From an uncultured Oscillospiraceae bacterium (lineage in GTDB: Bacteria; Bacillota; Clostridia; Oscillospirales; Oscillospiraceae): 64,000 nucleotides of DNA. The position numbers and the translations under genes were made by a program. Shown piece by piece: positions 33,396 to 42,796 of the stretch. The stretch covers positions 62,001 through 126,000 of the forward strand of contig CALWXF010000002.1 in assembly GCA_944385445.1 (NCBI GenBank), read 5' to 3'. The notes under the pieces are model-generated. The model did not search any database and was not told the DNA's origin. It saw only the letters and a program-made list of their open reading frames with translations. Numbering within the stretch: the first letter of the stretch is position 1; each line of letters opens with the position of its first letter.

Positions 33396-34693
33396 CACGG
33401 TTTCAAATCCTTGGTGGCTGGGTTATCGATGAGTTTTCCATCTCGGGTAAACCGGGAGCCGTGGCAGGGACAGTCCCAAGTGTGTTCTGCGGCGTTCCAC
33501 TTCAAAGCGCAGCCCAGATGGGGGCAGTGTCGTGTGGAGGGGGTGAGAAGGTTTATTGTGGACTCCAAGGCGTTGACGGCCAGCTGGGGACGAAAGATGG
33601 AGCGGACTGGGGAGAAAACTTCAGCGTATGGGTTTTGCTTGTCCTGAACCAGATCACACAGCAGGGTGGCCGCCACCATGGAGTTGGTCATACCCCACTT
33701 ATTAAAGCCCGTGGCCACATACACATCGGAAGTGTTGGACCAATATGGGCCGATATAGGGTAGGTTGTCCAGGCTCATGCAGTCCTGAGCGGCCCAGTGA
33801 TGTTTCTCTGTGGCATCTGGATAAGCGTCCTTGACAAATTGACGCAGTTCCCGCCAATTTCCACCCTGTTTCCCAGTGCGGTGCCCACCGCCGCCCACCA
33901 GCAGCATGCCGCCGTAATTGCGGAAGGACAGTCCGGTCTGCGTCTGGTCCACATACATGCCGTGGAGATCGGGGGTGTGTTCCAGGGCCAGAACATAGGA
34001 GCGGTGCTGGTAGAGCTTGATGAAGTAGCTGCCATGGCGGTTGATAAATGGAAAGTGGGTGGTGACCACGATGTGCTTGGCATGGATACGTCCGTGGTTG
34101 GTGATGGCGGTGCGGCCAATGAGCTCCTTCACCATGGTGTGTTCGTAAATGTGCAGCCCTTGGGAGATGGCAACGGCAAATTTCAGAGGGTGGAACTGGG
34201 CCTGATGGGGGAATTTCACCCCACCTGCCACAGGAAAGGGCAGGGGCAGCTGGCTGGCAAATTCCCCGGGAAATCCTAGACGGTGCAGGGCGTCCAGCTC
34301 TCGCTCGATATTCCGTAGATTGTCTCGGGCGTAGACGTAAGAGTCCTGCTCCACATAGTCGCAATCCAGATGGCGGCATAAAGTGCGGTATCTACCCAGT
34401 GCTTCCTCTTGGGCTGCCAAATACCCACGGGCACGCTCCACACCGAACCGTGTGATGAGCTTGTGATAGATGAGCCCGTGCTGAATGGTGAGTTTGGCGG
34501 TGGTGTTTTTGGTGACGCCGCTGCATAGGGTGGCCGCCTCTGCCAGCACATAGGGCACCCCAGCCTGGTGGAGCTGATAGGCGCAAAGAAGCCCCGCCAT
34601 GCCTCCGCCGATGATGAGTACATCGGTCTTGATATCCCCGTCAAGGTGGTCAAAATGATTCAGCTCTGCGGTCTGTTCCCATAGTGATTTCAT
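33395..34693 (-). CDS. FAD-dependent oxidoreductase with C-terminal Rieske [2Fe-2S] domain
   Basis: The 432-residue protein has an N-terminal dinucleotide fold (VLIIGGGMAGLLCAYQL near residues 25-41) of the DAO/glycine oxidase family and a closing FAD motif (DVYVATGFNKWGM). The last 45 residues form a Rieske domain with CPHLGC and CPCHGSRF, giving the two Cys and two His of a [2Fe-2S] cluster. This fusion is a known Firmicute family with unknown substrate, presumably moving electrons between FAD and the Rieske cluster. It is cytoplasmic and monocistronic. Start ATG has AGGGGG upstream. Confidence 0.85.
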   Translation of the reverse strand: MKSLWEQTAELNHFDHLDGDIKTDVLIIGGGMAGLLCAYQLHQAGVPYVLAEAATLCSGVTKNTTAKLTIQHGLIYHKLITRFGVERARGYLAAQEEALGRYRTLCRHLDCDYVEQDSYVYARDNLRNIERELDALHRLGFPGEFASQLPLPFPVAGGVKFPHQAQFHPLKFAVAISQGLHIYEHTMVKELIGRTAITNHGRIHAKHIVVTTHFPFINRHGSYFIKLYQHRSYVLALEHTPDLHGMYVDQTQTGLSFRNYGGMLLVGGGGHRTGKQGGNWRELRQFVKDAYPDATEKHHWAAQDCMSLDNLPYIGPYWSNTSDVYVATGFNKWGMTNSMVAATLLCDLVQDKQNPYAEVFSPVRSIFRPQLAVNALESTINLLTPSTRHCPHLGCALKWNAAEHTWDCPCHGSRFTRDGKLIDNPATKDLKP

Positions 34694-34777
34694 GAGTCAA
34701 AGCCCCCTAACACCAGATAACTCTAGTGTCCTGCAAATGACGGGAACTATACTGGAAAGTGAAAAAAGATTAAGATT

Positions 34778-34820
34778 CAAAAAACAGCACCCATCCTGAG
34801 AAAATCAGGGTGGGTGCTGT
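34778..34820 (-). terminator. Intrinsic terminator of the LCP gene
   Basis: ACAGCACCCA and CCTGA pair with TCAGG and TGGGTGCTGT around GAAAA. Read on the minus strand it ends in TTTTTTG, directly after the LCP stop codon. Confidence 0.88.
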
Positions 34821-34837
34821 AACGATTGTGGTGGGAA

Positions 34838-36349
34838 TCAGGAGGTGGCCAGAGAGTGGCCCAGGCGCACTTTCCGCATCATCTCCTTGGCGGTATCCAC
34901 CGTGGAGTAGTCAGGGATGGTGACATAGGCCTTCTGGTTGGGGATGGAGTAGGTGTAATCGCTGGACCCGGTGCCGGACACATAGTAGCTGTTGATGGTC
35001 CACGCTCCGCCATTGGACAGCTGACTGCGCACCAGTGTGCCGATGAGGTCATAGGGAACGGAGGTGACAAAGCTGTTCTGAGCGGCTTCCAACAGAGAGC
35101 CATAGTTGGTGAGAATCTCCGGGGACATGGCCTTCTGGATGACGGCCGTGATGACCTGCATCTGATGGATGCCACGCTGATAGTCTCCGTTGGGGAAGGC
35201 GTATCGCTCCCGGACGTAGGCCAAAGCTTTGGTGCCGTCCATGTAGTTGATGCCCTGATTAAAGTGGTAAGTGCCGGTGTCAAATTCGTACTGAGAATTC
35301 ACTTCGATGCCACCCAGGGCGTCAATGATGTCCTCGAATCCTGTAAAGTTGACCCGGAAGTAATAGTCGATATCAATATCATAGAACTGGGCCAGGGTGT
35401 CCTTGCTGACGTCGATGCCGTAAATGCCTGCATGGGTGAGTTTGTCGGGGAGATCGCCCTCATCGGCAATGGACAGAGGCACATAGTAGTCACGAGGGGT
35501 GGAAAGCAAAAGCACTTGACGGGTGTTGGGGTTGACGGTGGCGATGATATTCACATCGCTGCGGCCCGTGGCCAGTACGTCACTGCTGCGGGAATCGCTG
35601 CCGCTGATATAGACGGTGAAGACCTCATCGTCCTCCTCCGGGTCTTTGGAGTGCTCGGGCAGAGGTACCGGGGAAGGCGTGTCCGTATCGTCTTCACTGG
35701 TCACGGAGATGATGCGGACTTCTCGAATTTTGGTGTCTAAATCCAAGTATGGGTCCAGCTCGGAGAGCATGTCCAGATAGGCCCGGTTGATGAGGATCAC
35801 ATTGATCTCCGAATTGAGTAGAGCGTCCACCAATTCGGAGGCGGAGGCGTAGGACTTGGTGTTGGCGGTAATGTAGAACTCATCCTGAATTTTGAGCAAA
35901 GCGGCCTTGGTGTTGTGGGCGTCCAGCTTGTCCAAAATGCCAAAGCGCTCCCGCAGAAGATCAGGCATTTCCCGCTTATCGTCTATGCGGACACATACCA
36001 CCATGTCGGCAGTCTCAATGCCCCCGGAGGTGATGTTTTTCAGGGCGTTAACTGTGATTTGACCGTAGTAGATGCCGGCGGCAAATACCACCGACAGGAT
36101 GAGCGCCAGTATGGTAGCTGTGGTACGGCGGGCCTTGGTGGGGTGGCGCAGACTCAAAAGCCAGACCAATAACAGCAGAATTGCCACCACGCCCACAAGG
36201 ATACCTGTGAGCAGCGGCGTGAGCATCTTGCTGGAGATGGCGACAAAGAGCAGGGCGAGGGAGAGGAGGGTAAATAGCACTAAAAAAATACGGTTGAGGA
36301 TATATCCTACCCCTTGTTTTCGGAAATGGGAAAAGAAATGTACGTTCAT
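34838..36349 (-). CDS. LytR-CpsA-Psr (LCP) family glycopolymer ligase
   Basis: The 503-residue protein has about three N-terminal membrane helices (IFLVLFTLLSLALLFVAISS and following), an extracytoplasmic accessory domain of about 120 residues resembling the helper domain of CpsA-type proteins, and an LCP catalytic domain. LCP marks are LLLSTPRDYYVPL, YYFRVNFTGFEDIIDALGGI and ALAYVRERYAFPNGDYQRG. LCP enzymes transfer undecaprenyl-linked glycopolymers onto peptidoglycan. The ATG at 36349 has AAGGGG upstream, and a promoter -10 falls inside the open frame further upstream, ruling out the longer version. It is divergent from the polysaccharide dehydratase gene. Confidence 0.9.
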   Translation of the reverse strand: MNVHFFSHFRKQGVGYILNRIFLVLFTLLSLALLFVAISSKMLTPLLTGILVGVVAILLLLVWLLSLRHPTKARRTTATILALILSVVFAAGIYYGQITVNALKNITSGGIETADMVVCVRIDDKREMPDLLRERFGILDKLDAHNTKAALLKIQDEFYITANTKSYASASELVDALLNSEINVILINRAYLDMLSELDPYLDLDTKIREVRIISVTSEDDTDTPSPVPLPEHSKDPEEDDEVFTVYISGSDSRSSDVLATGRSDVNIIATVNPNTRQVLLLSTPRDYYVPLSIADEGDLPDKLTHAGIYGIDVSKDTLAQFYDIDIDYYFRVNFTGFEDIIDALGGIEVNSQYEFDTGTYHFNQGINYMDGTKALAYVRERYAFPNGDYQRGIHQMQVITAVIQKAMSPEILTNYGSLLEAAQNSFVTSVPYDLIGTLVRSQLSNGGAWTINSYYVSGTGSSDYTYSIPNQKAYVTIPDYSTVDTAKEMMRKVRLGHSLATS

Positions 36350-36412
36350 GTGGTTTTCAACCCCTTGTGTATGTGTTGCAGGTATCGTATACAGGTTTGA
36401 ACTATTTTCATC

Positions 36413-36441
36413 ATTATAGTACATACATTGACAAACCGCAA
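36413..36441 (-). promoter_or_regulatory. Promoter of the LCP gene
   Basis: On the minus strand TTGCGG and a perfect TATAAT are separated by 17 bases, about 64 bases before the LCP start. Confidence 0.65.
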
Positions 36442-36491
36442 TGCCAGAGCGATAAATTGTGCCAAAAATGTATGGATATTAGCGTTTTTAA

Positions 36492-36521
36492 TTGACAGCT
36501 ACAGAATGGAGAGAGTATACT
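36492..36521 (+). promoter_or_regulatory. Promoter of the polysaccharide dehydratase gene
   Basis: TTGACA (perfect) and TATACT are 18 bases apart, 52 bases before the start codon. It is divergent to the LCP promoter, with about 50 bases between them. Confidence 0.65.
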
Positions 36522-36572
36522 AATAAAAACTCAGCATTTATATGACCTGCAGGAGGCAGGGGGAACACAGAG

Positions 36573-38525
36573 ATGGAGAAGGGCATGGACAATGGTTCTA
36601 TGCCAGAAGAGAGACGAGAGATGGTTATGGATTTGAATGTGAATCGACTGTGGCGTATGGTAGTGATCGCTGTTTTGGATGTCCTGCTGCTAGGGGTAGC
36701 GTTGGGGGCGTCTAATATGGTTCGGTTTGATTTTGCGGCCAGTCAGATCCCCCCGGAGCATCTGATGAATGCGGGGAGGTGTCTGGTGGTACAGGCGGTC
36801 GTGACCGTTGCTGTGTTTACATGGCGGAGAATGTACCGCTATATTTGGCGCACGATCAATGTCATGGATGTGGCAGGTATGTGTACCTCCGTAGTGGTAG
36901 CCTATGCTGTGGGCTATATCTGCTGCGGATTTTTGCAGCTGACCCTGCCACGCAGCGTGTGGTTTATGGACTTGGTGTTCCAACTGATGTTTTTGGTGGG
37001 AATGCGGTGCTCTCTGCGTTTTTTGCTGGTCTGTCAAACCTTTCTCCTCCATCGACGCCCAGAAAGTCAGCGGATCATGCTGATTGGAGCCGGACAGGCA
37101 GGGCGGATTTTGGCCCATGAGCTGTGCCGTAGCCGCAGAGTGGAGGGGAAACTCTGCTGTGTGATTGACGACAATCCTCAGGTGCATGGGAAGTATATGG
37201 ATGGCGTGCGAATCGTGGGCGGGCGGGAAAAAATTCAGTCTGCTGTAAAGCAATATGGCATTACACAGATCATCTTTGCAATTCCCACCATATCCCCCGA
37301 TCAAAGGACGGAAATTCTCAATATCTGTAAGATGACAGGCTGTCGTCTGCGAGTGCTCCCTGGCTTATACCAAATGCTCAACGGAGAGGTCAGCCTTTCA
37401 GCGGTGAAGGATGTCCAGGTAGAGGACCTGTTGGGACGAACTCCGGTCCAGCTGAATAAAGCGGTGGTATCTGACTTTTTGGAGGATAAGGTGGTGATGG
37501 TGACCGGGGGCGGCGGTTCCATCGGCAGCGAATTGTGCCGCCAAATTGCCGCATGCAATCCTCATCGACTGGTCGTGTTGGATATCTATGAAAATAACGC
37601 CTATGATGTCCAGCAGGAATTGACGGGGATATATGGGAACCAGCTGGATTTGAAAGTGGAAATCTGCTCGGTTCGAGACAAGACCCGTGTGTATCAGATC
37701 TTTGAACAGTACCGGCCACAGGTGGTGTTTCACGCTGCGGCCCACAAGCATGTTCCGCTGATGGAGAGCTGTCCAGACGAAGCCATTAAGAACAATATTT
37801 TTGGCACCTACCATGTGGTCCGGGCTGCTGAAAAGTTCGGCGTGGAAAAGTTTGTGATGATTTCCACTGACAAGGCGGTAAATCCCACCAATTTGATGGG
37901 AGCTACCAAACGATTCTGTGAGATGATTTTGCAGAGCAAACGGGAGAGCAAGACAGAGTATTGTGCGGTGCGCTTTGGCAATGTCTTGGGCTCCAATGGT
38001 TCGGTGATTCCGCTGTTTAAGAAGCAAATCGCCAATGGTGGCCCAGTGACCATTACAGACAAGCGTATCATCCGCTATTTTATGACTATTCCTGAGGCGG
38101 CTATGCTGGTGATGGAGGCGGGCGCCATGGCCAAGCAGAGCCAGATATTTGTGCTGGATATGGGAAAGCCGGTCAAAATTCTTACCTTAGCAGAAAACCT
38201 GATCCGTTTGTCGGGGTTGGAGCCCTATAAGGACATTGAGATCAAGGAAATAGGATTGCGGCCCGGTGAGAAGCTGTACGAAGAGCTGCTGATGAAGAGT
38301 GAGCATCTCATCAACACGGAAAATGAGAAGATTTTTATAGAAGAACAGCAGTTGATTCCACCCGAGGTTATCATGCGAGGTCTGGTGGCGTTGGATCGCT
38401 GTGTCACGGAGCAGAGACCGAAAGAGGAGCTGGTTGCCCTGATGCGCCGCTTGGTGCCTACCTATCGGGAGCCGGAGGTGGTCAATAGGGAGGCCATTGC
38501 CCGTATGGAAGAAGCAGCGGTCTAG
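36573..38525 (+). CDS. Membrane UDP-sugar 4,6-dehydratase (CapD/PglF/WbpM type)
   Basis: The 650-residue protein has four N-terminal membrane helices in about the first 155 residues, a CoA-binding-like Rossmann domain (IMLIGAGQAGRILAHEL) and a C-terminal SDR dehydratase. The catalytic part has TGGGGSIGSELCRQI, then STDKAVNPTNLMGATKR carrying the modified catalytic triad of this class, and FGNVLGSNGSVIPLF. Such enzymes convert UDP-GlcNAc to a 4-keto-6-deoxy sugar, the first step to bacillosamine or QuiNAc/FucNAc in capsule and glycan pathways. The start has AGGGGG upstream. The PqqD gene follows 104 bases later before a terminator, so the two may be cotranscribed. Confidence 0.92.
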   Translation: MEKGMDNGSMPEERREMVMDLNVNRLWRMVVIAVLDVLLLGVALGASNMVRFDFAASQIPPEHLMNAGRCLVVQAVVTVAVFTWRRMYRYIWRTINVMDVAGMCTSVVVAYAVGYICCGFLQLTLPRSVWFMDLVFQLMFLVGMRCSLRFLLVCQTFLLHRRPESQRIMLIGAGQAGRILAHELCRSRRVEGKLCCVIDDNPQVHGKYMDGVRIVGGREKIQSAVKQYGITQIIFAIPTISPDQRTEILNICKMTGCRLRVLPGLYQMLNGEVSLSAVKDVQVEDLLGRTPVQLNKAVVSDFLEDKVVMVTGGGGSIGSELCRQIAACNPHRLVVLDIYENNAYDVQQELTGIYGNQLDLKVEICSVRDKTRVYQIFEQYRPQVVFHAAAHKHVPLMESCPDEAIKNNIFGTYHVVRAAEKFGVEKFVMISTDKAVNPTNLMGATKRFCEMILQSKRESKTEYCAVRFGNVLGSNGSVIPLFKKQIANGGPVTITDKRIIRYFMTIPEAAMLVMEAGAMAKQSQIFVLDMGKPVKILTLAENLIRLSGLEPYKDIEIKEIGLRPGEKLYEELLMKSEHLINTENEKIFIEEQQLIPPEVIMRGLVALDRCVTEQRPKEELVALMRRLVPTYREPEVVNREAIARMEEAAV

Positions 38526-38629
38526 CTTGTGGCGTTTTTTCGTATTTGACAAGTGAAATGATAGGATGACAGGCTCACAAAGGCGTAGCCGCATCCGAAT
38601 TCAGCCATGTTGGAAAGGAAGAGAGTACG

Positions 38630-38899
38630 ATGAAGGCTTGTGGAGAGGTACTGCTGCGGGAAGTGGTAGGAGAATATGTTTTGGTCCCCTTTGGAGAGAC
38701 GGCCTTGCGGATTCACGGTATGATTTGCTTGAGTGAGAGCGGGGCTTGCCTATGGCGTGCTTTGCAGGAGGAGCAAACTCAGGAGAGCTTGGTGGCTCGC
38801 CTCCTGGAGGAGTATGAGACAGATCGGGAGACAGCACGCCGGGACGTGGAGGAATTTTTGGACCAGCTGCGCCAGCTGCAGCTTTTGGCTGAAGTGTAG
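38630..38899 (+). CDS. PqqD-family RiPP recognition protein
   Basis: The 89-residue protein follows the PqqD/RiPP-recognition-element fold: VGEYVLVPFGETALRIHGMI, CLSESGACLWRALQEEQTQE, LVARLLEEYETDRETARRDV, EEFLDQLRQLQLL. Free-standing PqqD proteins bind the leader of a precursor peptide and hand it to a modifying enzyme. Its precursor and radical SAM candidates lie 4-6 kb downstream on the same strand. The ATG has GGAAAGGAAGAG upstream. It ends the upstream transcript at a strong terminator, so the recognition protein and precursor are not on one transcript. Confidence 0.88.
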   Translation: MKACGEVLLREVVGEYVLVPFGETALRIHGMICLSESGACLWRALQEEQTQESLVARLLEEYETDRETARRDVEEFLDQLRQLQLLAEV

Positions 38900-38903
38900 A
38901 TGG

Positions 38904-38952
38904 AAAGGCATACAATATCTTCCAAAAAAGGAGGATATTGTATGCCTTTTTT
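38904..38952 (+). terminator. Strong intrinsic terminator after the PqqD gene
   Basis: AAAGGCATACAATATC pairs perfectly with GATATTGTATGCCTTT around TTCCAAAAAAGGAG, and further T residues follow. Confidence 0.93.
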
Positions 38953-39220
38953 GGCGGTGAATGGTAATGAAAAGAAAATTTGACAACTATTCACATGATT
39001 TTTGAAAAAAGGTCTGGAAACAATCCCAAATTATGCAATTCGCCTCTTGAAAACGAATACAATATTTGCTATTATATAGGGTATCAATGATGGGAGAGCA
39101 TATCTGCTTGTACCACGAGGTGTGCTTTCTCAACATTCACTACCCCGGCCAGGCGCAAGCCTGAAATTTACGCCTCCCCAATCATGGACGAGAGGCAAAG
39201 AAAAGGGAGGAAATACACAT
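38953..39220 (+). other. AT-rich leader of the large vWA surface protein
   Basis: The stretch holds the promoter at 39047-39075 and a leader of about 145 bases before the start codon. It is AT-rich compared with its surroundings. I see no known riboswitch or convincing open reading frame; a short frame at 39089 has no ribosome binding site. Confidence 0.5.
39047..39075 (+). promoter_or_regulatory. Promoter of the vWA/precursor operon
   Basis: TTGAAA and TATTAT, each five of six, are 17 bases apart. Expression of the surface protein and the following precursor peptide would start here. Confidence 0.6.
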
Positions 39221-42200
39221 ATGAAGCGAAGTACATGGAAAAAACGTGCCTTAGCTTCTGCGCTGGCTTTGACCATGGCGGCCAGTGTGCTGCCGATGGC
39301 TGGCTTCGCAGCGGGAGGAACTAGCACGCCCCTGGCGAGTGAGAGCGGTACCGATGGACTTGAGATGCACAAGACCGCCAAGCTGGAGGACGATGGCACC
39401 TATACCATTAACCTGGAGGCCTGGGCCACCGGTCAAGTGGAAGTGGAGACCATCACGAAGGTGAAGCCTTGTGATATCGTCCTGGTGCTGGACCAGTCTG
39501 GCTCCATGAAAAATGAGGAGTACTATATTAGCGGCATTCCAAATGGAAAGTACACCGAGGTCAATAACACTGTGTCCATCGAGCAGGTGAAAAAAGGTGG
39601 ATATTATTATCGAGTAGACGGAAAGTATTATCGTCTGCGGGTAGAGCAAGAGACTCTGGAAACTACCACAACTTGGGTGGGCGCTGATGGAATGACCTAC
39701 GCTGAGGAGCAGGTGAGCAACACCTGGACGGATTACTATGGAAACACCTGGGCGATTGATGGAGGCGGCTACTATGCGGTGCCGACGCTGAAGACTTTCC
39801 ATAGAGTGAAGGAAACGGTACCGGAATTTTTCTGGGAACGTGATTCTTACTTTTATCAAAATGATGAGGATCCGAGCAATAAGTCCAGTGAATCTCGATC
39901 TGCAGACTGGGCTCGTCGAAATTTCTTGAATGAATTTGGCATCTCTCCAAATGTTGCACAGGCCGAGAACAATGGCAATCAATATGTAGGTGCGCAGTAC
40001 ATCCCCGTCACACAGCAGACGACAAGCACCGATCGCTACACGTTCTACTATACGGATGCCAATGGTACGAAAGTGACAGTGGACACTTATGAGGGCACTG
40101 AGACCGATACCTGTCCAGTGAGCCCGCTCTACACACAGAACACAACGACTGGTCCTCGTTTGGATGCCTTGAAGTATGCGGCTAATACCTTTATTGACAA
40201 TATCAGGGCTAATGCCATTGCCAATGAAGTGAATCACCGTGTGGCTGTGGTGGGATTTGCGTCTAATAGCATGAGCGGAACACAGTGGGAACATGATGAA
40301 GAATTCTATTGGTGCAACACTGAATTGTTTGTTGGTTCGACTCAGTACAACTATACCAGAAACGGTGCCGGATCTAATGGGCAAGATGTTGCATCCGATC
40401 ATTACGATGAAGCCTTTCAGAACGTCTTAACTTCTCAAGGTTACACAAATCTTGAACAATCCATCGAAAGCCTCGATGGTAATGGTGCAACATACCCTCA
40501 GTACGGTTTTGACATGGCAAAGGGCATTTTCAATGCTTACGGCGGACAGACTGGTGATAAAGATCGCTCTCGTGTGGTCATCTTCCTCACCGATGGTGAG
40601 CCTGGAGCGAGTGGATATAACAAGAACGCCGCTGACGCTGCTGTGGATGCTGCAACTAAAGTTAAGGGCTACAACGCTAAAGTCTACACAGTGGCAGTGT
40701 TGAGCAGTGCACCGAAGCAGGACTCTGATGTTGACAATTTCTTGAAGAAGACTTCTTCTGATGGTTCCTACACCTTGGCCACCAATGCCCAGGATTTGGA
40801 GAACTTCTTTGAGACGGTGAACGAGGATATCAGCGACACCACCTCCACGGTGGAGCTGACAGAGGAAGCCCTTCTGAAGGATGTACTGGGCGAAGATTTT
40901 ATCTTCCCGGAAGACTATGATGTCGATAGCAGTGTAACTGTCCAGGTGGCGCCTTATGAGGGAAATGATAACTTCGGTACGGCAAAAACAGCCGACGGAG
41001 TGAATGTGAGCCTGACGGATGGTAATACCATCAACGTGACTGGCTTCGACTATGTGGCTACCGAAAATCTGGTCACTGAGGATGGCGGTACTGACAAGCA
41101 GCCCACCGGCAACAAGTTGATTGTCACCATTGAGGGGGTTTTGGCCAGGGATTCCGCCGCCGGGAAGGAGAAGGTTTCCACCAACAGCGAGACCTCCGGC
41201 ATCTATGACAAGGATAAGAAAACTGAAGAGTATGTGATGGTCAAGCCCTTCCCCATGCCTCAGGTGACCATCGGACACTCCCTCCATGTGCTGGACTATG
41301 CCAAAGAGGCCCAGCTGCCTGTGGATGGCCTGACTCCTGTGAACCGTTTGGACAGCAGCGAGGATAAGGTATTCAGCGAAGTGAGCGATAAGAACACCGA
41401 GCTGAACGACATGACCTACGGAAATGCCAAAGTTGCTGGTGGAACGTTGAGCTATGAGCCCAAGACCATGAACTGGGACAACTACGACAGCTTCTATGCC
41501 TTGGGTAGAAATGGGGACATTAACCAGTGGTCCAAGGTCAGCGTCATGCCCGCCAACAATGTCTACTACGAGGATGACTTTATGACCACCTCGGGGACTG
41601 GCATTGTGTACGACGGCAACTGGGAAACTGTATTCGACGAAGGTCAAGAGAAGGGGGATGGCAACACCGAGACCCCCAACAACGGCGTCCACGGCGGTTG
41701 GAAGAACACTGACCTGGCGGATGACACTGAGTACAGCGACGGTTCTGCTCATAAGATTGAGGGGAGTAGCGATCAAATGGCCACGGCCAGCTTTACCTTT
41801 ACTGGTACTGGCGTAGATGTGTACACCCGCACGAATGATGCTACCCTTACTGTGATCGCTCAACTGAGAAGCACTGAGGACAACGGTGAATCCGTTGCCA
41901 AGACACTCATGGTAAACAATCAGTCGGTATCCGGTGATTACTATCAGATTCCTACTTTGACGTTTACTGGATTGAAACATGGTACCTATACAGTAACAAT
42001 TCGTGTGACAGGCATTACTGGCACCTATTACCTGGATGGCATTCGGGTTTATAACCCCATCCAGGGCAGTGATGTGGATAATGCCTACGGAAACGAAGCA
42101 AACGCCGTGTTCCAGGGTGTCCGGGATATTCTTTTGCACAGTGGGAACTTGAGCGCTGATGCAGAGACAGCCAATGGAGTAGTGTTTATTGACAAGAACG

Positions 42201-42775
42201 CTAATGGTGATATTGGTACAGAGGCTAACGAGATTGGCACCTATGAGGATTATGGCCCCAAGAATGAGGTCTACTTAGCTCCTGGTCAGTCCATTGCGTT
42301 TAAATTGGATGGGTTCAACGAAGGAACTGCTTATATTGGATTGAAGGCACCTACTGGACAGGCTGTAAATGTGGAGATGTCGAATGGAGCTAATATGAGT
42401 AAGCTGACCATTGGACATTCTACAGACCTCTATTATGAGATTACTCCCAATCAGGCAGGCTTGTTTGTCATCAAAAACACCTCTGACGCATCTGAAAATG
42501 AAGATGAAGGAGTATTGTTGCTGTCCATCACCAAGCTGCGTACCACTGGTGCGACCACTGTGGGCGAGGCCAGTGTGGAGGCCCTGCTGAGCTATGTCAA
42601 TACCATGGACACCCTGCCTGAGGTGCCTTATGGGAACGAGGGGGCTGATGGCTCCGAAGACGGCGGCAACGTGGACATCGAAAACCCCGACCAGGGCCAG
42701 GAGACTCCCAGCCAGGGCAACTCCTTCCTGGATATCGTGAAGGACATCTTCGAGAGCATCTGGAACTTGTTCTGA
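39221..42775 (+). CDS. Large secreted vWA-domain surface protein without sortase signal
   Basis: The 1184-residue precursor starts MKRSTWKKRALASALALTMA with signal cleavage near GFAAG. A vWA domain has its MIDAS as DQSGSM at residues 91-96 and LTDGEPG near 458, but about 220 residues with repeats (GKYYRLRVEQE type) are inserted after the first motif. A later part, about residues 850-940, resembles a galactose-binding-like fold (FTFTGTGVDVYTRTND, TYYLDGIRVYNP). The C-terminus, after a Gly/Asp/Gln linker, is an amphipathic helix (FLDIVKDIFESIWNLF) and no LPXTG or transmembrane anchor is present. It is 21 bases upstream of a precursor-like peptide and 300 bases downstream of PqqD. Adhesion or pilus-tip function is likely; its retention at the surface is unclear. 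Confidence 0.83.
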   Translation: MKRSTWKKRALASALALTMAASVLPMAGFAAGGTSTPLASESGTDGLEMHKTAKLEDDGTYTINLEAWATGQVEVETITKVKPCDIVLVLDQSGSMKNEEYYISGIPNGKYTEVNNTVSIEQVKKGGYYYRVDGKYYRLRVEQETLETTTTWVGADGMTYAEEQVSNTWTDYYGNTWAIDGGGYYAVPTLKTFHRVKETVPEFFWERDSYFYQNDEDPSNKSSESRSADWARRNFLNEFGISPNVAQAENNGNQYVGAQYIPVTQQTTSTDRYTFYYTDANGTKVTVDTYEGTETDTCPVSPLYTQNTTTGPRLDALKYAANTFIDNIRANAIANEVNHRVAVVGFASNSMSGTQWEHDEEFYWCNTELFVGSTQYNYTRNGAGSNGQDVASDHYDEAFQNVLTSQGYTNLEQSIESLDGNGATYPQYGFDMAKGIFNAYGGQTGDKDRSRVVIFLTDGEPGASGYNKNAADAAVDAATKVKGYNAKVYTVAVLSSAPKQDSDVDNFLKKTSSDGSYTLATNAQDLENFFETVNEDISDTTSTVELTEEALLKDVLGEDFIFPEDYDVDSSVTVQVAPYEGNDNFGTAKTADGVNVSLTDGNTINVTGFDYVATENLVTEDGGTDKQPTGNKLIVTIEGVLARDSAAGKEKVSTNSETSGIYDKDKKTEEYVMVKPFPMPQVTIGHSLHVLDYAKEAQLPVDGLTPVNRLDSSEDKVFSEVSDKNTELNDMTYGNAKVAGGTLSYEPKTMNWDNYDSFYALGRNGDINQWSKVSVMPANNVYYEDDFMTTSGTGIVYDGNWETVFDEGQEKGDGNTETPNNGVHGGWKNTDLADDTEYSDGSAHKIEGSSDQMATASFTFTGTGVDVYTRTNDATLTVIAQLRSTEDNGESVAKTLMVNNQSVSGDYYQIPTLTFTGLKHGTYTVTIRVTGITGTYYLDGIRVYNPIQGSDVDNAYGNEANAVFQGVRDILLHSGNLSADAETANGVVFIDKNANGDIGTEANEIGTYEDYGPKNEVYLAPGQSIAFKLDGFNEGTAYIGLKAPTGQAVNVEMSNGANMSKLTIGHSTDLYYEITPNQAGLFVIKNTSDASENEDEGVLLLSITKLRTTGATTVGEASVEALLSYVNTMDTLPEVPYGNEGADGSEDGGNVDIENPDQGQETPSQGNSFLDIVKDIFESIWNLF

Positions 42776-42796
42776 GCAAAGGAAAAGGAGAACATT

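Noticed and set aside
39089..39165. A small ORF upstream of the vWA gene as a second precursor peptide
   Set aside because: It has no ribosome binding site and no YxxP leader motif.
40427..42139. A 570-codon minus-strand frame across the vWA gene
   Set aside because: The plus-strand protein has a signal peptide and vWA motifs. The antisense frame has no recognisable fold.
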